Counted from the stretch's first letter, positions 43,895 through 53,642 are shown. The stretch is DNA of 64,000 nucleotides from a bacterium (GCA_026416715.1 JAOAEQ010000010.1:36002-100001), one strand, 5' to 3'. The notes: a model not told the origin generated them from the letters alone. A program made the numbers and translations.

Positions 43895-44246
43895 GGGGGT
43901 GAACTGGGTTCGACAGTAATCGAGGGCGGATAAATGGCGTGTCGAGTTTTCTCCCAGCTCGATAAAACGGGAGAAACAAATAGTCGCAAATCAAGAACTC
44001 GCATTAGCTGCCTAATTGCGTAGCTACGTCTGACAAAGTTTCCCTATCAGCTTTGTTAAGGCGTCATCAAGATAGGGGTAGCAATTAATCTTTGCTAGAT
44101 GGATTAATTGCGAATTGATAATCTAGCTAGCAACAATCACACCCGTCTGAGGTAACGATTGTTGTGAATTTAAAAATCAGACTACACACGTAGACATTTA
44201 CCGTACTGATTATTGGACGCGGGTTCAATTCCCGCCACCTCCACCA
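43895..44246 (+). ncRNA. ssrA: Transfer-messenger RNA (tmRNA)
   Basis: The 352-nt RNA begins GGGGGTGAACTGGGTTCGACAG and ends in a tRNA-like T arm (GGTTCAATTCC) with CCACCTCCACCA. The 5' GGGGGTG pairs with 3' CACCTCC to form the acceptor stem with one G-U. The internal reading frame follows AGTC. The molecule rescues stalled ribosomes and tags the unfinished protein for proteolysis. It lies just after smpB, so the partners are probably co-expressed. No clear terminator follows. Confidence 0.97.
43986..44015 (+). other. tmRNA proteolysis-tag reading frame (ANQELALAA)
   Basis: The resume codon GCA (43986-43988) follows TAGTC, as in E. coli. The frame reads Ala-Asn-Gln-Glu-Leu-Ala-Leu-Ala-Ala and ends at TAA (44013-44015). 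With the alanine brought by tmRNA the tag is AANQELALAA, one residue shorter than that of E. coli and ending in the LAA degron read by ClpXP-type proteases. Confidence 0.9.
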
Positions 44247-44312
44247 AAATTAAATGGAATTACAACCATAAAGCTGCATTTAATAAATTGATATAAAAAT
44301 AATGGAGTGTAA

Positions 44313-45026
44313 ATGGCAAATAATATTGACCAAAATAAATTAGTCCAATTATTGCTCGAGCAAAAACTGCTTAATAAACGACAATTGAAAAATGCGCTGA
44401 CAGAACAGCAAAAAACTGGGAAAAGTTTATCCCAAATACTATTGGACGCGAAATTGGTTACAAGAGGTATATTAGCTGACCTTGAAGCACAAGCTATGGG
44501 CGTCGAACAGATTCATTTAACTGAACAACCACTTGACCCAGCAATTCTAACCTTAATTTCCCGCAGAATTGCTGAGCAATATCGTGCTGTTCCGGTTCGT
44601 TTATCCGGAGATGAATTAGTTGTCGCGATGGAAAATCCGTATGATGTTTTGGCAATTGATGATATCAAACTACATACCAATAAAATTATCAAACCAGTGT
44701 TATGTTCGAGTAAAGATATCGAATATGCCTTAAAACAATATCCTGATGATGGAACAGCGGTTCCTTTAATTGTAACTCGTCATTCGAAAATAACGCAGGT
44801 TATTGCGAATCTGATTTTTCTATTGTTGATGTTTACCCCATTATTATTATTAATCTGGTTAATATACGCTTCTACCGATATTGCTAAATGGATATCAAAT
44901 TATGAACATCTATTTATCGTATTACTCTGGTGGGGTTTCTATAGTATCATTTTATATTGGGGCTATGGAATTTTCTTTGAGGAACAAACCAAAACATCGA
45001 AAACAACAAAATCAAACGAGACGTAA
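44313..45026 (+). CDS. MshEN-domain (GspE/PilB N-terminal-like) protein with two membrane segments
   Basis: Residues 5-150 match the N-terminal domain of type II secretion and type IV pilus ATPases: LLEQKLLNKRQLKNALTEQQ, YRAVPVRLSGDELVVAMENPYDVLAIDDI. The ATPase domain that normally follows is absent. Instead there are two membrane segments (about 160-188 and 197-220) and a short lysine/threonine-rich tail, 237 residues in all. MshEN domains bind cyclic di-GMP in some proteins, but the KSLS here departs from the usual RLG in the binding motif. The role is unknown. GGAGTG precedes the ATG. It stands between tmRNA and mrdA. Confidence 0.75.
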   Translation: MANNIDQNKLVQLLLEQKLLNKRQLKNALTEQQKTGKSLSQILLDAKLVTRGILADLEAQAMGVEQIHLTEQPLDPAILTLISRRIAEQYRAVPVRLSGDELVVAMENPYDVLAIDDIKLHTNKIIKPVLCSSKDIEYALKQYPDDGTAVPLIVTRHSKITQVIANLIFLLLMFTPLLLLIWLIYASTDIAKWISNYEHLFIVLLWWGFYSIILYWGYGIFFEEQTKTSKTTKSNET

Positions 45027-45123
45027 ACTAATAATATAGTATACCGAATATTTAGCTATATCCATAGGAAAGAAACCAGATCTACTCTCTCCTTGCCTCT
45101 TCACACTAAATCAATTTTTATGT

Positions 45124-46923
45124 ATGTTACCACAACGTTTTTTTAAACAAGATTGGTTTATTATTCGATATCGGCTCATCCTGACCCTTGGTTTACTATT
45201 TATTCTTCTATTAGTCTTTCGTTTGTTTCAATTACAAATTTGGTTAGGAAAAGAATATCAGGCTCGTTCAGAAAACAATCGTGTCAAGTTAATTAAAACT
45301 GGAGCAGCGCGTGGGATAATTTTTGACCAGCATGGAAAACCATTAGCGACAAATCGTCGTGTGTTCTCAGTATTTGTTGATACCTCAGGAGTTGATGTAA
45401 AACTAATTCAAAACTCTATCTTTCGCTTAGCAAAAATTCTCAAAATTCATCCAGATGCGATTTTCTCCCAAATACTTACGAGTAAACATCAATTAACTCG
45501 AAAACCACAAAAAGTAGCTGAAGATGTGGATTTCCCAACAATTACGGCGATACGCGAACAAGCGATTGATTTGCCCGGCGTATATGTCAAAGATGAATTT
45601 CGTCGATTTTATGTTGAGCATAATGTAGCCGCACATGTACTCGGATATCTCGGCAAAATGAGCGATGAAGAATTATCTGCACTAGAATATGAAACCTATG
45701 AAGGAGACGAATATGTCGGCAAAATGGGGCTTGAAAAAGTTTATGAACCGATTCTCCATGGTACCAGCGGTGGCTGGGCAATCGAGGTTGATGTTTATGG
45801 GAACAAACGCCGTGAATTAGGAAACGTTGAATCAATTGCTGGAAATAGTTTAGTATTAAATCTCGATTTAAACTTGCAGAAAAAAGCAAACGAATTATTA
45901 ACAGATAAAAAGGGAACAATTATTGCTATGGACCCGAATACCGGCGCTATTTTGGCTATGGTTAGCAAACCTGACTTTGATCCCAATCAGTTGTCGGGTA
46001 TCGTTCCTGAGCATGTATGGAATAAGATTAGATTTGATCCAGATAGTCCACTACAAAATCGAGGAATTAAAGGTCTCTATCCGCCCGGTTCTATATTTAA
46101 AATTATTACAGCATTAGCCGCATTAGAAAAAAAAGTTATTGAACCAACAACGGTTATCAATTGTCCAGGAAAGATGTACTTAGGAAATTGGGAGTTTAAA
46201 TGCTGGAAAAAAGAAGGACATCATGCTATCAACCTTTTATCCGCAATAACTTATTCCTGTAATGTATATTTCTACCAAATAGCATTGCGAACCGATATCG
46301 AACCACTGGAACAGCTTGCCTATGCTTTTGGATTGGGAATGCCAACCGGAATTGATTTGCCCGGTGAACAAAAAGGATTGGTTCCTTCCCGTGCAGTTAA
46401 GAAAAAAATGTTAAAACAAGGCTGGTATCCCGGAGATACCGCGCAAACCGGAATTGGACAAGGACTGCTTTGGGTAACGCCTCTGCAGATGTTAAATGTT
46501 GTTTGTTGTGTCGCTAATGGTGGAACCGTTTATAAACCATATATTGTTCGCACCATTGAGACAAACGATGGAAAAGTTATTCGCCAATTTAGCCCGCAAA
46601 AAATCCGACAATTAGAAGTATCACCGGAACATATTAAAGTGATCCAAAAGGGCATGTGGGGTGTAGTCAATGCTCCGGGAGGGACCGGTGCACTAGCTCG
46701 ATTACCGAAAATCGAACTCGCTGGGAAAACGGGCACAGCACAAAATCCACATGGAAAAACACATGCCTGGTTTTGTGGTTATGGTCCGTTTGAAAAACCA
46801 GAAATAGCTATCATTGTTTTGGTTGAGGAAGGCGGATTTGGAGGGACAACAGCTGCCCCGTTAGCAAAACAATTATTTGAAGCGTATTTTAATACCGAAT
46901 TAGAATCAAAAACCAGAACATAA
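45124..46923 (+). CDS. mrdA: Penicillin-binding protein 2 (elongation-type transpeptidase)
   Basis: The 599-residue class B PBP has one membrane anchor (about 16-38) and a dimerisation domain with ARGIIFDQHGKPLATN. All three active-site motifs are present: SIFK (S323, K326), SCN (378-380) and KTG (535-537). The length, the PGVYVKDEFRRFY segment and VGKMGLEKVYE fit MrdA/PBP2 of rod-type elongation rather than FtsI, which is already present at 17,649. The usual partner rodA and mreBCD are not next to it. It is followed by a CsgG-like secreted protein gene. Confidence 0.93.
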   Translation: MLPQRFFKQDWFIIRYRLILTLGLLFILLLVFRLFQLQIWLGKEYQARSENNRVKLIKTGAARGIIFDQHGKPLATNRRVFSVFVDTSGVDVKLIQNSIFRLAKILKIHPDAIFSQILTSKHQLTRKPQKVAEDVDFPTITAIREQAIDLPGVYVKDEFRRFYVEHNVAAHVLGYLGKMSDEELSALEYETYEGDEYVGKMGLEKVYEPILHGTSGGWAIEVDVYGNKRRELGNVESIAGNSLVLNLDLNLQKKANELLTDKKGTIIAMDPNTGAILAMVSKPDFDPNQLSGIVPEHVWNKIRFDPDSPLQNRGIKGLYPPGSIFKIITALAALEKKVIEPTTVINCPGKMYLGNWEFKCWKKEGHHAINLLSAITYSCNVYFYQIALRTDIEPLEQLAYAFGLGMPTGIDLPGEQKGLVPSRAVKKKMLKQGWYPGDTAQTGIGQGLLWVTPLQMLNVVCCVANGGTVYKPYIVRTIETNDGKVIRQFSPQKIRQLEVSPEHIKVIQKGMWGVVNAPGGTGALARLPKIELAGKTGTAQNPHGKTHAWFCGYGPFEKPEIAIIVLVEEGGFGGTTAAPLAKQLFEAYFNTELESKTRT

Positions 46924-47037
46924 TCCCGCCTATAACTATGTTTATCTCCACAAGTGCTACATAAAATAATTATACAAGTTTAAAGAACGAAGTTTGAGAC
47001 GACCTTCAACCAGAGAACCAATTTGTTCTGCTATTTT

Positions 47038-47067
47038 TTGACAAAATATAGCGGTTTTCTGTATACT
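47038..47067 (+). promoter_or_regulatory. Promoter of the CsgG-like gene
   Basis: TTGACA at 47038-47043, an 18-base spacer and TATACT at 47062-47067 lie 32 bases before the ATG, with AAGGAGG between. A weak hairpin AGAAC...GTTCT with T-tract just upstream (47013-47039) may end the mrdA transcript. Confidence 0.65.
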
Positions 47068-47098
47068 TATTTTTAATTTAATCAAGGAGGATGGTTAC

Positions 47099-47674
47099 AT
47101 GAAACCACAGGTATGGCTTATGAAAATTTTCGTAGCAGCAATTATTGCGAGCTTAGCATTAATGGGTTTCGTTTATTCGCAAGAGAAATCCAGTGATAGT
47201 GCAGCGGTGAAAAAGAAATTAGCGGTGATTGATTTTGCCGCAATCGGCAGCGGAATTGATAAAGAACTAGGCAAAGCCATTGCTGAATTAATGCGTAGTT
47301 GTTTTATTGATACTGGAAAATACATCGTTATAGATAAAAACAGCATTGATAAAACCATACAGGAAAAGAAAATCACCGCTTCTGAACAAACTGGATTAGA
47401 CATGGGAAAGTTGCTCAATTCTGATTATGTAGTTGATGGAAGCATCGTAAAAATAGGCACTTCATATATTCTCACTGCAAAACTAGCTGACGTAAAATCT
47501 GGTGAGGTACTTCGCGGGAAAAACCTAGTGGGAAAAAGCGATGACCAATTACCGGATATGGCAAAACAAATGGTTGGTTTGTTAATTGCCTCAGGTGAAC
47601 CATATGCTACAAATACTACGGTAACTGTTATCACTACCGTTTCAACCACAACTACTATCACTGTATTGAAGTGA
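47099..47674 (+). CDS. Secreted CsgG/TolB-N-like protein with threonine-valine tail
   Basis: A signal peptide (MKPQVWLMKIFVAAIIASLALMGFVYSQ) leads a 191-residue protein. Its core, KKLAVIDFAAIG...IAELMRSCFIDTGKYIVIDKNSID...LGKLLNSDYVVDGSI, matches the CsgG/LpoB-like fold, in which short proteins sense or bind periplasmic partners. The last 21 residues are almost only Thr, Val and Ile, unlike family members I know. No lipobox cysteine is seen. It has its own strong promoter and AAGGAGG. Its position after mrdA recalls LpoB, the activator of a cell-wall synthase, but that link is speculative. Confidence 0.7.
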   Translation: MKPQVWLMKIFVAAIIASLALMGFVYSQEKSSDSAAVKKKLAVIDFAAIGSGIDKELGKAIAELMRSCFIDTGKYIVIDKNSIDKTIQEKKITASEQTGLDMGKLLNSDYVVDGSIVKIGTSYILTAKLADVKSGEVLRGKNLVGKSDDQLPDMAKQMVGLLIASGEPYATNTTVTVITTVSTTTTITVLK

Positions 47675-47836
47675 GATAAACAATTAAACAAACTGCTAAC
47701 AAACAACAACACGATACCGAAATAAAAATTCATGAGACCATTATTAGTGAAAAGGAAATATCAAATATACCCTGAAACCGAACAATAATGTTAAGAATAA
47801 CCTTATAATTGTCTCAAGGTGAAATTTAATTCCAAT

Positions 47837-49030
47837 ATGAATACCTTCCAAATTAAAGAGTTGGCTACCAAGTATATTATGAATACTTATGGGGAGCGTG
47901 ACTTGGCTATAGTCAAAGGACAGGGAGCTATATGTTGGGATGCCGATGGAAAGGAATATCTTGATTTCGTTGGTGGAATAGCAGTTAACATCCTGGGACA
48001 TTGCCATCCAGCGGTAACCCAAGCGGTTAAATCGCAACTCGATACTCTTATCCACGTATCCAACCTTTATTATATCGAACCACAGGTTAAACTTGCTGAA
48101 CTCCTGTGCAATCTTTCATTTGGAGAAAAATGCTTCTTTTGCAATAGTGGTGCGGAAGCAAATGAAACCGCAATCAAATTAGCCCGTAAATATGCAAAAT
48201 TAACGTTTGGCTCCAATAAGTTTGAAATTATTACGATGCTCGGTTCATTTCATGGAAGAACCTTAGCGGCCATTACGGCTACAGGCCAACCAAAATATCA
48301 ACAGGGATTTGAACCACTAGTACCCGGGTTTGTGTATGCAACTTTTAACGATTTAGATAGCGTAAAACAGAAAATTAACGAATATACCTGCGCGATTATG
48401 GTTGAACCGATTCAAGGTGAAAGTGGAATACATCCTGCAACTTCTGAATTTCTTGCAGGATTACGAGAGCTGTGTAACCGATATAATTTACTGTTGATCT
48501 ACGATGAAGTCCAATGTGGATTAGCACGAACTGGAAAATTGTTTGCGTATGAACTCTATAATATCCCGCCGGATATAATGACACTTGCAAAAGGTCTTGG
48601 CGGCGGTGTCCCGATTGGCGCAACTATTACTACGAACAAAATCGCCAATGCTTTTTCTCCTGGAAATCATGCATCAACTTTCGGCGGAAATCCATTATCT
48701 ACTGCTGCAGCTTTGGCTACGCTCCAAACCATTCAAACAGAACGATTATGGGAAAATGCAGCACAATTCGGTGCATATTTCTATTCAAAACTAGAAGACT
48801 TACAAAAGAAATATTCTTTTATAACCGCAGTCCGGGGAAAAGGATTGATGCTCGGCATTCAGCTTGACCGTGCAGGAAAACCGTTTGTAGCTAAATGCGC
48901 AGAAAAAGGATTGTTGATTAATTGTGTAGCAGATAACGTGCTTCGTTTTTTACCACCACTAATTATTCAAAAGAATCATATCGATTCAGCAATCCAGATT
49001 CTTGAACAAGTATTTGCGGAGGTAAAATAA
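47837..49030 (+). CDS. argD: Acetylornithine/succinyldiaminopimelate-type aminotransferase
   Basis: The class III PLP aminotransferase has 397 residues from ATG 47837; a GTG at 47819 would add six. It shows NSGAEANETAIKLARKY, GSFHGRT, the Asp of LLIYDEVQCG, and the PLP lysine in TLAKGLGGGVPIGA. ArgD makes N-acetylornithine in arginine synthesis and often also acts in diaminopimelate synthesis. AAGGTGA lies upstream. It is 14 bp before argF, so the two form an arginine operon. Confidence 0.92.
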   Translation: MNTFQIKELATKYIMNTYGERDLAIVKGQGAICWDADGKEYLDFVGGIAVNILGHCHPAVTQAVKSQLDTLIHVSNLYYIEPQVKLAELLCNLSFGEKCFFCNSGAEANETAIKLARKYAKLTFGSNKFEIITMLGSFHGRTLAAITATGQPKYQQGFEPLVPGFVYATFNDLDSVKQKINEYTCAIMVEPIQGESGIHPATSEFLAGLRELCNRYNLLLIYDEVQCGLARTGKLFAYELYNIPPDIMTLAKGLGGGVPIGATITTNKIANAFSPGNHASTFGGNPLSTAAALATLQTIQTERLWENAAQFGAYFYSKLEDLQKKYSFITAVRGKGLMLGIQLDRAGKPFVAKCAEKGLLINCVADNVLRFLPPLIIQKNHIDSAIQILEQVFAEVK

Positions 49031-49044
49031 AAAACAATTATTTT

Positions 49045-49974
49045 ATGAAACGAGACTTAATTTCAATCAATGATCTATCGGCATCGGAAATTGAACAAAT
49101 TATTTCAACAACGACAGAGTTAAAAAAACAGTATAAATCAGGTAAAACTATCCAACCATTAATTGGAAAAACATTGGGGATGATTTTTCATAAACCTAGT
49201 GCGCGAACTCGGATTTCATTTGAGGTTGGAATGTATCAACTCGGTGGACATTGCGTGGTTCTATCCGAAAAAGAAATCGGAATGGGTACAAGGGAGGCGG
49301 TCGAAGACTTAGCGAAATTATTCTCACGATACCTTGATGCAGTCATGATTCGAACGTTCAGTCATGAATTGGTTGTAAAACTTGCCCAGCAGTCAACGAT
49401 TCCCATTATCAATGGATTAACTGATTTTAGTCATCCTTGTCAAATTCTATCTGACCTCGTGAGTATTGTTGAAAAAAAGGGAACGATTAAAGGATTAAAA
49501 ATTGCCTATATTGGCGATGGAAATAATGTTTGTAATTCCTGGTTATTTGCTGCGGGAAAACTCGGATTAGAACTAGCGGTTGCTTCGCCGGAAGGATATT
49601 TGCCGCATCCAGATGTAGTCAAAATCGCGCAGGGATATCCCACGGGAAATAAAATCAGTATATATACTAACCCAGAAGAAGCTATTAAAAACGCTGACAT
49701 CGTTTACACTGATGTCTGGGCAAGTATGGGACAGGAAAAGGAGCACCATCATCGTTTAGAAATATTTAAACCTTTCCAAATTAATGAAGCATTAATGAAA
49801 CATGCTAAACCGGATGCATTGATTATGCATTGTTTACCAGCGCATCGCGGTGAAGAAATAACCGATGCTGTGATTGATGGCCCAAATTCAATCGTTTTTG
49901 ATCAAGCAGAAAATAGATTGCATACGCAAAAAGCTATTCTCTGCTGGCTTATAAAACCTAATGACTTTAGGTAG
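49045..49974 (+). CDS. argF: Ornithine carbamoyltransferase
   Basis: The 309-residue enzyme makes citrulline from ornithine and carbamoyl phosphate. It shows the phosphate-binding loop as SARTR (52-56; STRTR is more usual, so Thr53 is Ala), DFSHPCQILSDL, GDGNNVCNSW and the ornithine motif HCLPAHRGEEI. Those markers set it apart from aspartate and transcarbamylases of other specificity. It follows argD; argG and argH are not in the window. Confidence 0.95.
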   Translation: MKRDLISINDLSASEIEQIISTTTELKKQYKSGKTIQPLIGKTLGMIFHKPSARTRISFEVGMYQLGGHCVVLSEKEIGMGTREAVEDLAKLFSRYLDAVMIRTFSHELVVKLAQQSTIPIINGLTDFSHPCQILSDLVSIVEKKGTIKGLKIAYIGDGNNVCNSWLFAAGKLGLELAVASPEGYLPHPDVVKIAQGYPTGNKISIYTNPEEAIKNADIVYTDVWASMGQEKEHHHRLEIFKPFQINEALMKHAKPDALIMHCLPAHRGEEITDAVIDGPNSIVFDQAENRLHTQKAILCWLIKPNDFR

Positions 49975-50040
49975 AATGTTAATTAATCGTTATGGATAGC
50001 AGAACCGCATCACTTGATTTTTATTGAATGAAACGTTTTT

Positions 50041-50757
50041 ATGTCAGAAAAAAAACCTAAATCTCCAACCGTTGAAATAGACGGAATTACTTATTTACGT
50101 ATACCAATTAAAACGCATATTATTACCTCTCAAGATGAGATGACTGATGTTGTCGCTAAATATACTGCGGGTCTAATCCAGCCGGGAGATATTGTAGTGA
50201 TGAGTGAAAGTGTGGTAGCGATATCGCAAGGACGAGCAATTCCAGTTGATCAAATTCATCCAGGATTGATTGCACGAATCTTATGGCGGTTTGTGCGGAA
50301 AGTATCGTATGGCATAGGATTACGAAGTCCTGAAAGTATGCAATGTGCCGTTGATGAAGTCGGACGAGTTCGGATACTTTTTGCCGCGGTTATCGGTGCG
50401 CTCGGTAAATTGATTGGACGTCGTGGTGATTTCTATCGGATTGCAGGAATGCAAGCTGCAACAATTGATGCAGCGTTTACCACGCCGATTGAACCATATC
50501 ATCGCTGTGTGATTAAAGGACCAAAAGACCCGGAAAGTGTTTGTCGTAAAATAAAAGATAAACTGGGCGTCGATGCAGCAATAGTTGATGTAAACGATAT
50601 CGGCGGCTCTTGGGTACTCGGCGCAACCGAAGGAGTGAATAGACCATTATTAGAAAAAATTATGAAGGATAATCCTCTGGGACAGTCCGACGAACAAACA
50701 CCAATCGGAATCATTAGAAAAATTCAAAATAACTTGCCAGATGAGATAAACAGTTAA
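50041..50757 (+). CDS. CofE-like F420-0:gamma-glutamyl ligase-domain protein
   Basis: The 238-residue protein matches the CofE fold (PF01996): TGLIQPGD-type segment AGLIQPGDIVVMSESVVAISQGR, GIGLRSPESMQCAVDEVGR, IDAAFTTPIEPY and DVNDIGGSWVLGAT. CofE adds glutamate to coenzyme F420-0, but many bacteria without F420 carry this family, and its role there is not established. No other F420 gene is visible. The start has no strong ribosome-binding site. It lies between argF and the histidine kinase. Confidence 0.8.
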   Translation: MSEKKPKSPTVEIDGITYLRIPIKTHIITSQDEMTDVVAKYTAGLIQPGDIVVMSESVVAISQGRAIPVDQIHPGLIARILWRFVRKVSYGIGLRSPESMQCAVDEVGRVRILFAAVIGALGKLIGRRGDFYRIAGMQAATIDAAFTTPIEPYHRCVIKGPKDPESVCRKIKDKLGVDAAIVDVNDIGGSWVLGATEGVNRPLLEKIMKDNPLGQSDEQTPIGIIRKIQNNLPDEINS

Positions 50758-50886
50758 AGATCCCTTATATTCGTATATTAGGTCAATTCAGTGGTAATTA
50801 GTGTTTAGGTTTAATATCTATCCATATTTTGGGTTAACATTATAGCGTTTTCGGAATAAACTGGTATTTACAAAGGTGGACTTGTT

Positions 50887-52164
50887 ATGCCGAAGAAAAA
50901 ATCTGATATTATTTTATCTACAGAAATCCAAGCTACTCTAGAAAAACTGTATGCGGCAAAACAAGAGCTTGAACGAAAAGTTCAGACGCTATATCGAGTT
51001 AATGATTTTATGGCGTCAGTGACCGATCTCAAGAAGCTTTTAACATTAATTATGGAAGAAAGCAAAGATATTGTTGAGGCAGAAGCGAGTTCTTTACTTC
51101 TCTATGACGCCAAGACTGATGAACTATATTTCGATGTTGCTAAAGGTGGAAAAGAAGAGGAAATAAAACAAATTCGGTTACGTATGGGCGAAGGGATTGC
51201 TGGTACGGTTGCAAAAACAAGAAAAGAATTAGTGGTCAATGATGTCAAAAAAGATAAACGATTTGCCCAGCGAGTTGATAAAGCTACTAAATTTGAGACG
51301 CGCAATATCCTTGCAGTACCGATGATTCGTAAAGATCGGCTTATTGGTGTCGTTGAAGCGATTAATAAAAAGAACCAGGGACAGTTTACCGATAAAGATA
51401 CAGCGATTTTGCGGGTTCTCGCCGATTTAGCTGCTATTGCTATCGAAAATGCGCAACTCTACGCTGCAAAAGTACATGCAGAACGGCTTGCGGCAATGGG
51501 TGAAGCGGTTGCGGGGTTAGCTCACTACATTAAAAACGTTCTTTCCGGAGTAAAAGGTGGAATGGAATTGGTGGAAACCGCGATTAAAAATCACAATCAG
51601 CAATTATTAGAAGAGAGCTGGACTATTCTCAAAAACAGTAATATGAAAATCGCGAAACTTATTGCTGATATGCTTAACTATTCTAAAGACCGTAAACCGG
51701 AATATAAACTTTGCTCTCTAAATAAAATTATTGAAGATACGTTAATGACCACACAGAAGAAAGCAAAAGAACGAAATGTTATACTTCAAACGCAGTTAGA
51801 CCCGAATATGCCGGCGCAAGTCTGTGTTGACCCAACTGGTATAAATGATATTCTTTTAAATCTTATTTTTAATGCGGTTGATGCTATCGATCACGGTCAT
51901 GGTAAAATAACTATCAGTTCTAAATATGACACTACAACGGACCAAATTCAATTATCGGTTACTGATAACGGAACTGGAATACCGCCTCATATTGTCTCGC
52001 GGATTTTCGACCCTTTTTTTAGCACCAAAGGGTCTGGAGGAACTGGACTCGGACTTGCGGTAACCCAGAAAATCGTTAACGAACATAACGGAACTATTTC
52101 TGTAAAGTCAGTACTAAATAAGGGGACAACATTCACCATTACGATACCAGCAAAACGAACTTAA
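50887..52164 (+). CDS. GAF-domain sensor histidine kinase
   Basis: The 425-residue cytoplasmic kinase has an N-terminal coiled coil (about 12-40), a GAF domain (about 45-190) and a dimerisation helix whose phosphorylated His is H213 in GLAHYIKNVLSG. The ATPase domain follows, with N box LIFNAVDAID, G1 VTDNGTGIPP, F box FDPFFSTK and G2 GGTGLGLAV. A response regulator is not next to it; this looks like an orphan kinase. There is no membrane segment, so the signal is intracellular. GGTGGA precedes the ATG. A shared terminator separates it from the convergent trpB2. Confidence 0.92.
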   Translation: MPKKKSDIILSTEIQATLEKLYAAKQELERKVQTLYRVNDFMASVTDLKKLLTLIMEESKDIVEAEASSLLLYDAKTDELYFDVAKGGKEEEIKQIRLRMGEGIAGTVAKTRKELVVNDVKKDKRFAQRVDKATKFETRNILAVPMIRKDRLIGVVEAINKKNQGQFTDKDTAILRVLADLAAIAIENAQLYAAKVHAERLAAMGEAVAGLAHYIKNVLSGVKGGMELVETAIKNHNQQLLEESWTILKNSNMKIAKLIADMLNYSKDRKPEYKLCSLNKIIEDTLMTTQKKAKERNVILQTQLDPNMPAQVCVDPTGINDILLNLIFNAVDAIDHGHGKITISSKYDTTTDQIQLSVTDNGTGIPPHIVSRIFDPFFSTKGSGGTGLGLAVTQKIVNEHNGTISVKSVLNKGTTFTITIPAKRT

Positions 52165-52219
52165 ATTTATACCTATTCCATTGTTTATAACTATTCTATA
52201 GAGGAAATAAGGTAAAAAA

Positions 52220-52256
52220 AAAAGCGATGAAATTAACGAATAATCCCATCGCTTTT
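52220..52256. terminator. Bidirectional terminator between the kinase gene and trpB2
   Basis: AAAAGCGATG (52220-52229) pairs with CATCGCTTTT (52247-52256) around a 17-base loop. T-tracts are available on both strands, since the left arm is preceded by a run of A. It serves two convergent genes. Confidence 0.75.
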
Positions 52257-52274
52257 ATAAATCCTACCCGAGCA

Positions 52275-53642
52275 TTAAAATTTATTAATCACCGGTAATT
52301 CAGCTAGCGCTTTATCTACCATTTCTTTTGAATATTCAAAATCTTCAAGTTGACCAGCAAGGAATTTATCATATGCACCTAAATCGAAATGACCATGCCC
52401 ACTGAAATTGAATACGATAACCTTCTTTTCACCAGTTTCACGACATTTAATTGCTTCATCAATTGCTACACGAATAGCGTGCGATGTTTCAGGCGCCGGT
52501 AGGATTCCTTCAGTTTGTGCGAATAATTTTGCTGCTTCGAAAACCGGAATTTGTTTCACCGCCACTGCTTCAATAACCCTCTCTTTAACCAACGCGCAGA
52601 GTAACGGTGCATCGCCATGATACCGCAATCCGCCTGCATGGATACCTGGCGGAACAAAACTATGCCCGAGCGTATACATCTTGAGTAGCGGAGTCATCAT
52701 TGCTGTATCTCCAAAATCATATCGATATTGCCCTTTGGTTAATGAAGGACATGCGGTAGGTTCAACAGCAATAAATCGGATATCTGATTTCCCATCAAGT
52801 TTGTCTTTCACAAACGGAAAAACAAATCCTGCAAAATTACTTCCTCCGCCAACACATCCGATTAGAATATCCGGCTTTTCATTAACGAGCGCAAGTTGTT
52901 TTTTCGTTTCCAAACCGATAATAGTCTGATGCAGGAGAACGTGGTTTAATACGCTACCGAGCGAATATTTTGTATCTTCATGGGTCGCAGCATCTTCAAC
53001 CGCTTCAGAAATTGCTATCCCTAAACTACCAGGACTATCCGGATTTTTTGCTAAGATACTTCGTCCAGCATTAGTCAAATTTGTGGGTGAAGCAAATACT
53101 TCTGCACCCCAAGTATGCATTAATGACCGACGATATGGTTTCTGTTCATAACTCACTTTAACCATATACACCGTACATTTCAAACCAAATAAACAACAGG
53201 CAAACGCTAAAGCACTGCCCCACTGTCCTGCACCGGTTTCGGTAGCAATTCGCTTAACGCCCTCTTGTTTATTATAATACGCTTGTGCAACAGCAGTATT
53301 CGGTTTATGACTTCCTGGTGGACTAAGACTTTCATTTTTATAGTATATTCGAGCAGGGGTTTTTAACGCTTCTTCCAAACGAAACGCACGATGGAGTGGA
53401 GTCGGTCGCCATAGTTTTAATACATCGAGAATATCATCTGGGATTTCTATCCATCGTTCCTGGCTAACCTCTTGTTTAATCAATTCCATCGGAAAGATGG
53501 GCGCTAGTGCTTCTGGTCCGATAGGTTCACCGGTAGCAGGATTCAATGGTGGGGGTAGCGGATTCGGTAAATCCGCTTGCATATTATACCACTGTTGTGG
53601 CAATTCTTTTTGACTCAATAGAATCCGATATTCATGTATCAT
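52275..53642 (-). CDS. trpB2: TrpB2-type tryptophan synthase beta-like protein
   Basis: The 455-residue PLP enzyme has the TrpB2 hallmarks: a longer N-terminal extension (about 70 residues), [13 protein letters not shown], the PLP-lysine segment [26 protein letters not shown] and [11 protein letters not shown]. TrpB2 enzymes make tryptophan from serine and indole, often without the alpha subunit. No other trp gene is near; it may salvage indole. It is convergent with the kinase gene and transcribed in the direction of ccdA and ald. GGAGGAA precedes the ATG. Confidence 0.93.
   Translation of the reverse strand: MIHEYRILLSQKELPQQWYNMQADLPNPLPPPLNPATGEPIGPEALAPIFPMELIKQEVSQERWIEIPDDILDVLKLWRPTPLHRAFRLEEALKTPARIYYKNESLSPPGSHKPNTAVAQAYYNKQEGVKRIATETGAGQWGSALAFACCLFGLKCTVYMVKVSYEQKPYRRSLMHTWGAEVFASPTNLTNAGRSILAKNPDSPGSLGIAISEAVEDAATHEDTKYSLGSVLNHVLLHQTIIGLETKKQLALVNEKPDILIGCVGGGSNFAGFVFPFVKDKLDGKSDIRFIAVEPTACPSLTKGQYRYDFGDTAMMTPLLKMYTLGHSFVPPGIHAGGLRYHGDAPLLCALVKERVIEAVAVKQIPVFEAAKLFAQTEGILPAPETSHAIRVAIDEAIKCRETGEKKVIVFNFSGHGHFDLGAYDKFLAGQLEDFEYSKEMVDKALAELPVINKF

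Noticed and set aside
43895-44312. An element inserted at the 3' end of tmRNA
   Set aside because: tmRNA is a common integration site, but the next gene is the MshEN protein with no integrase, and no repeat of the tmRNA 3' end is visible downstream.
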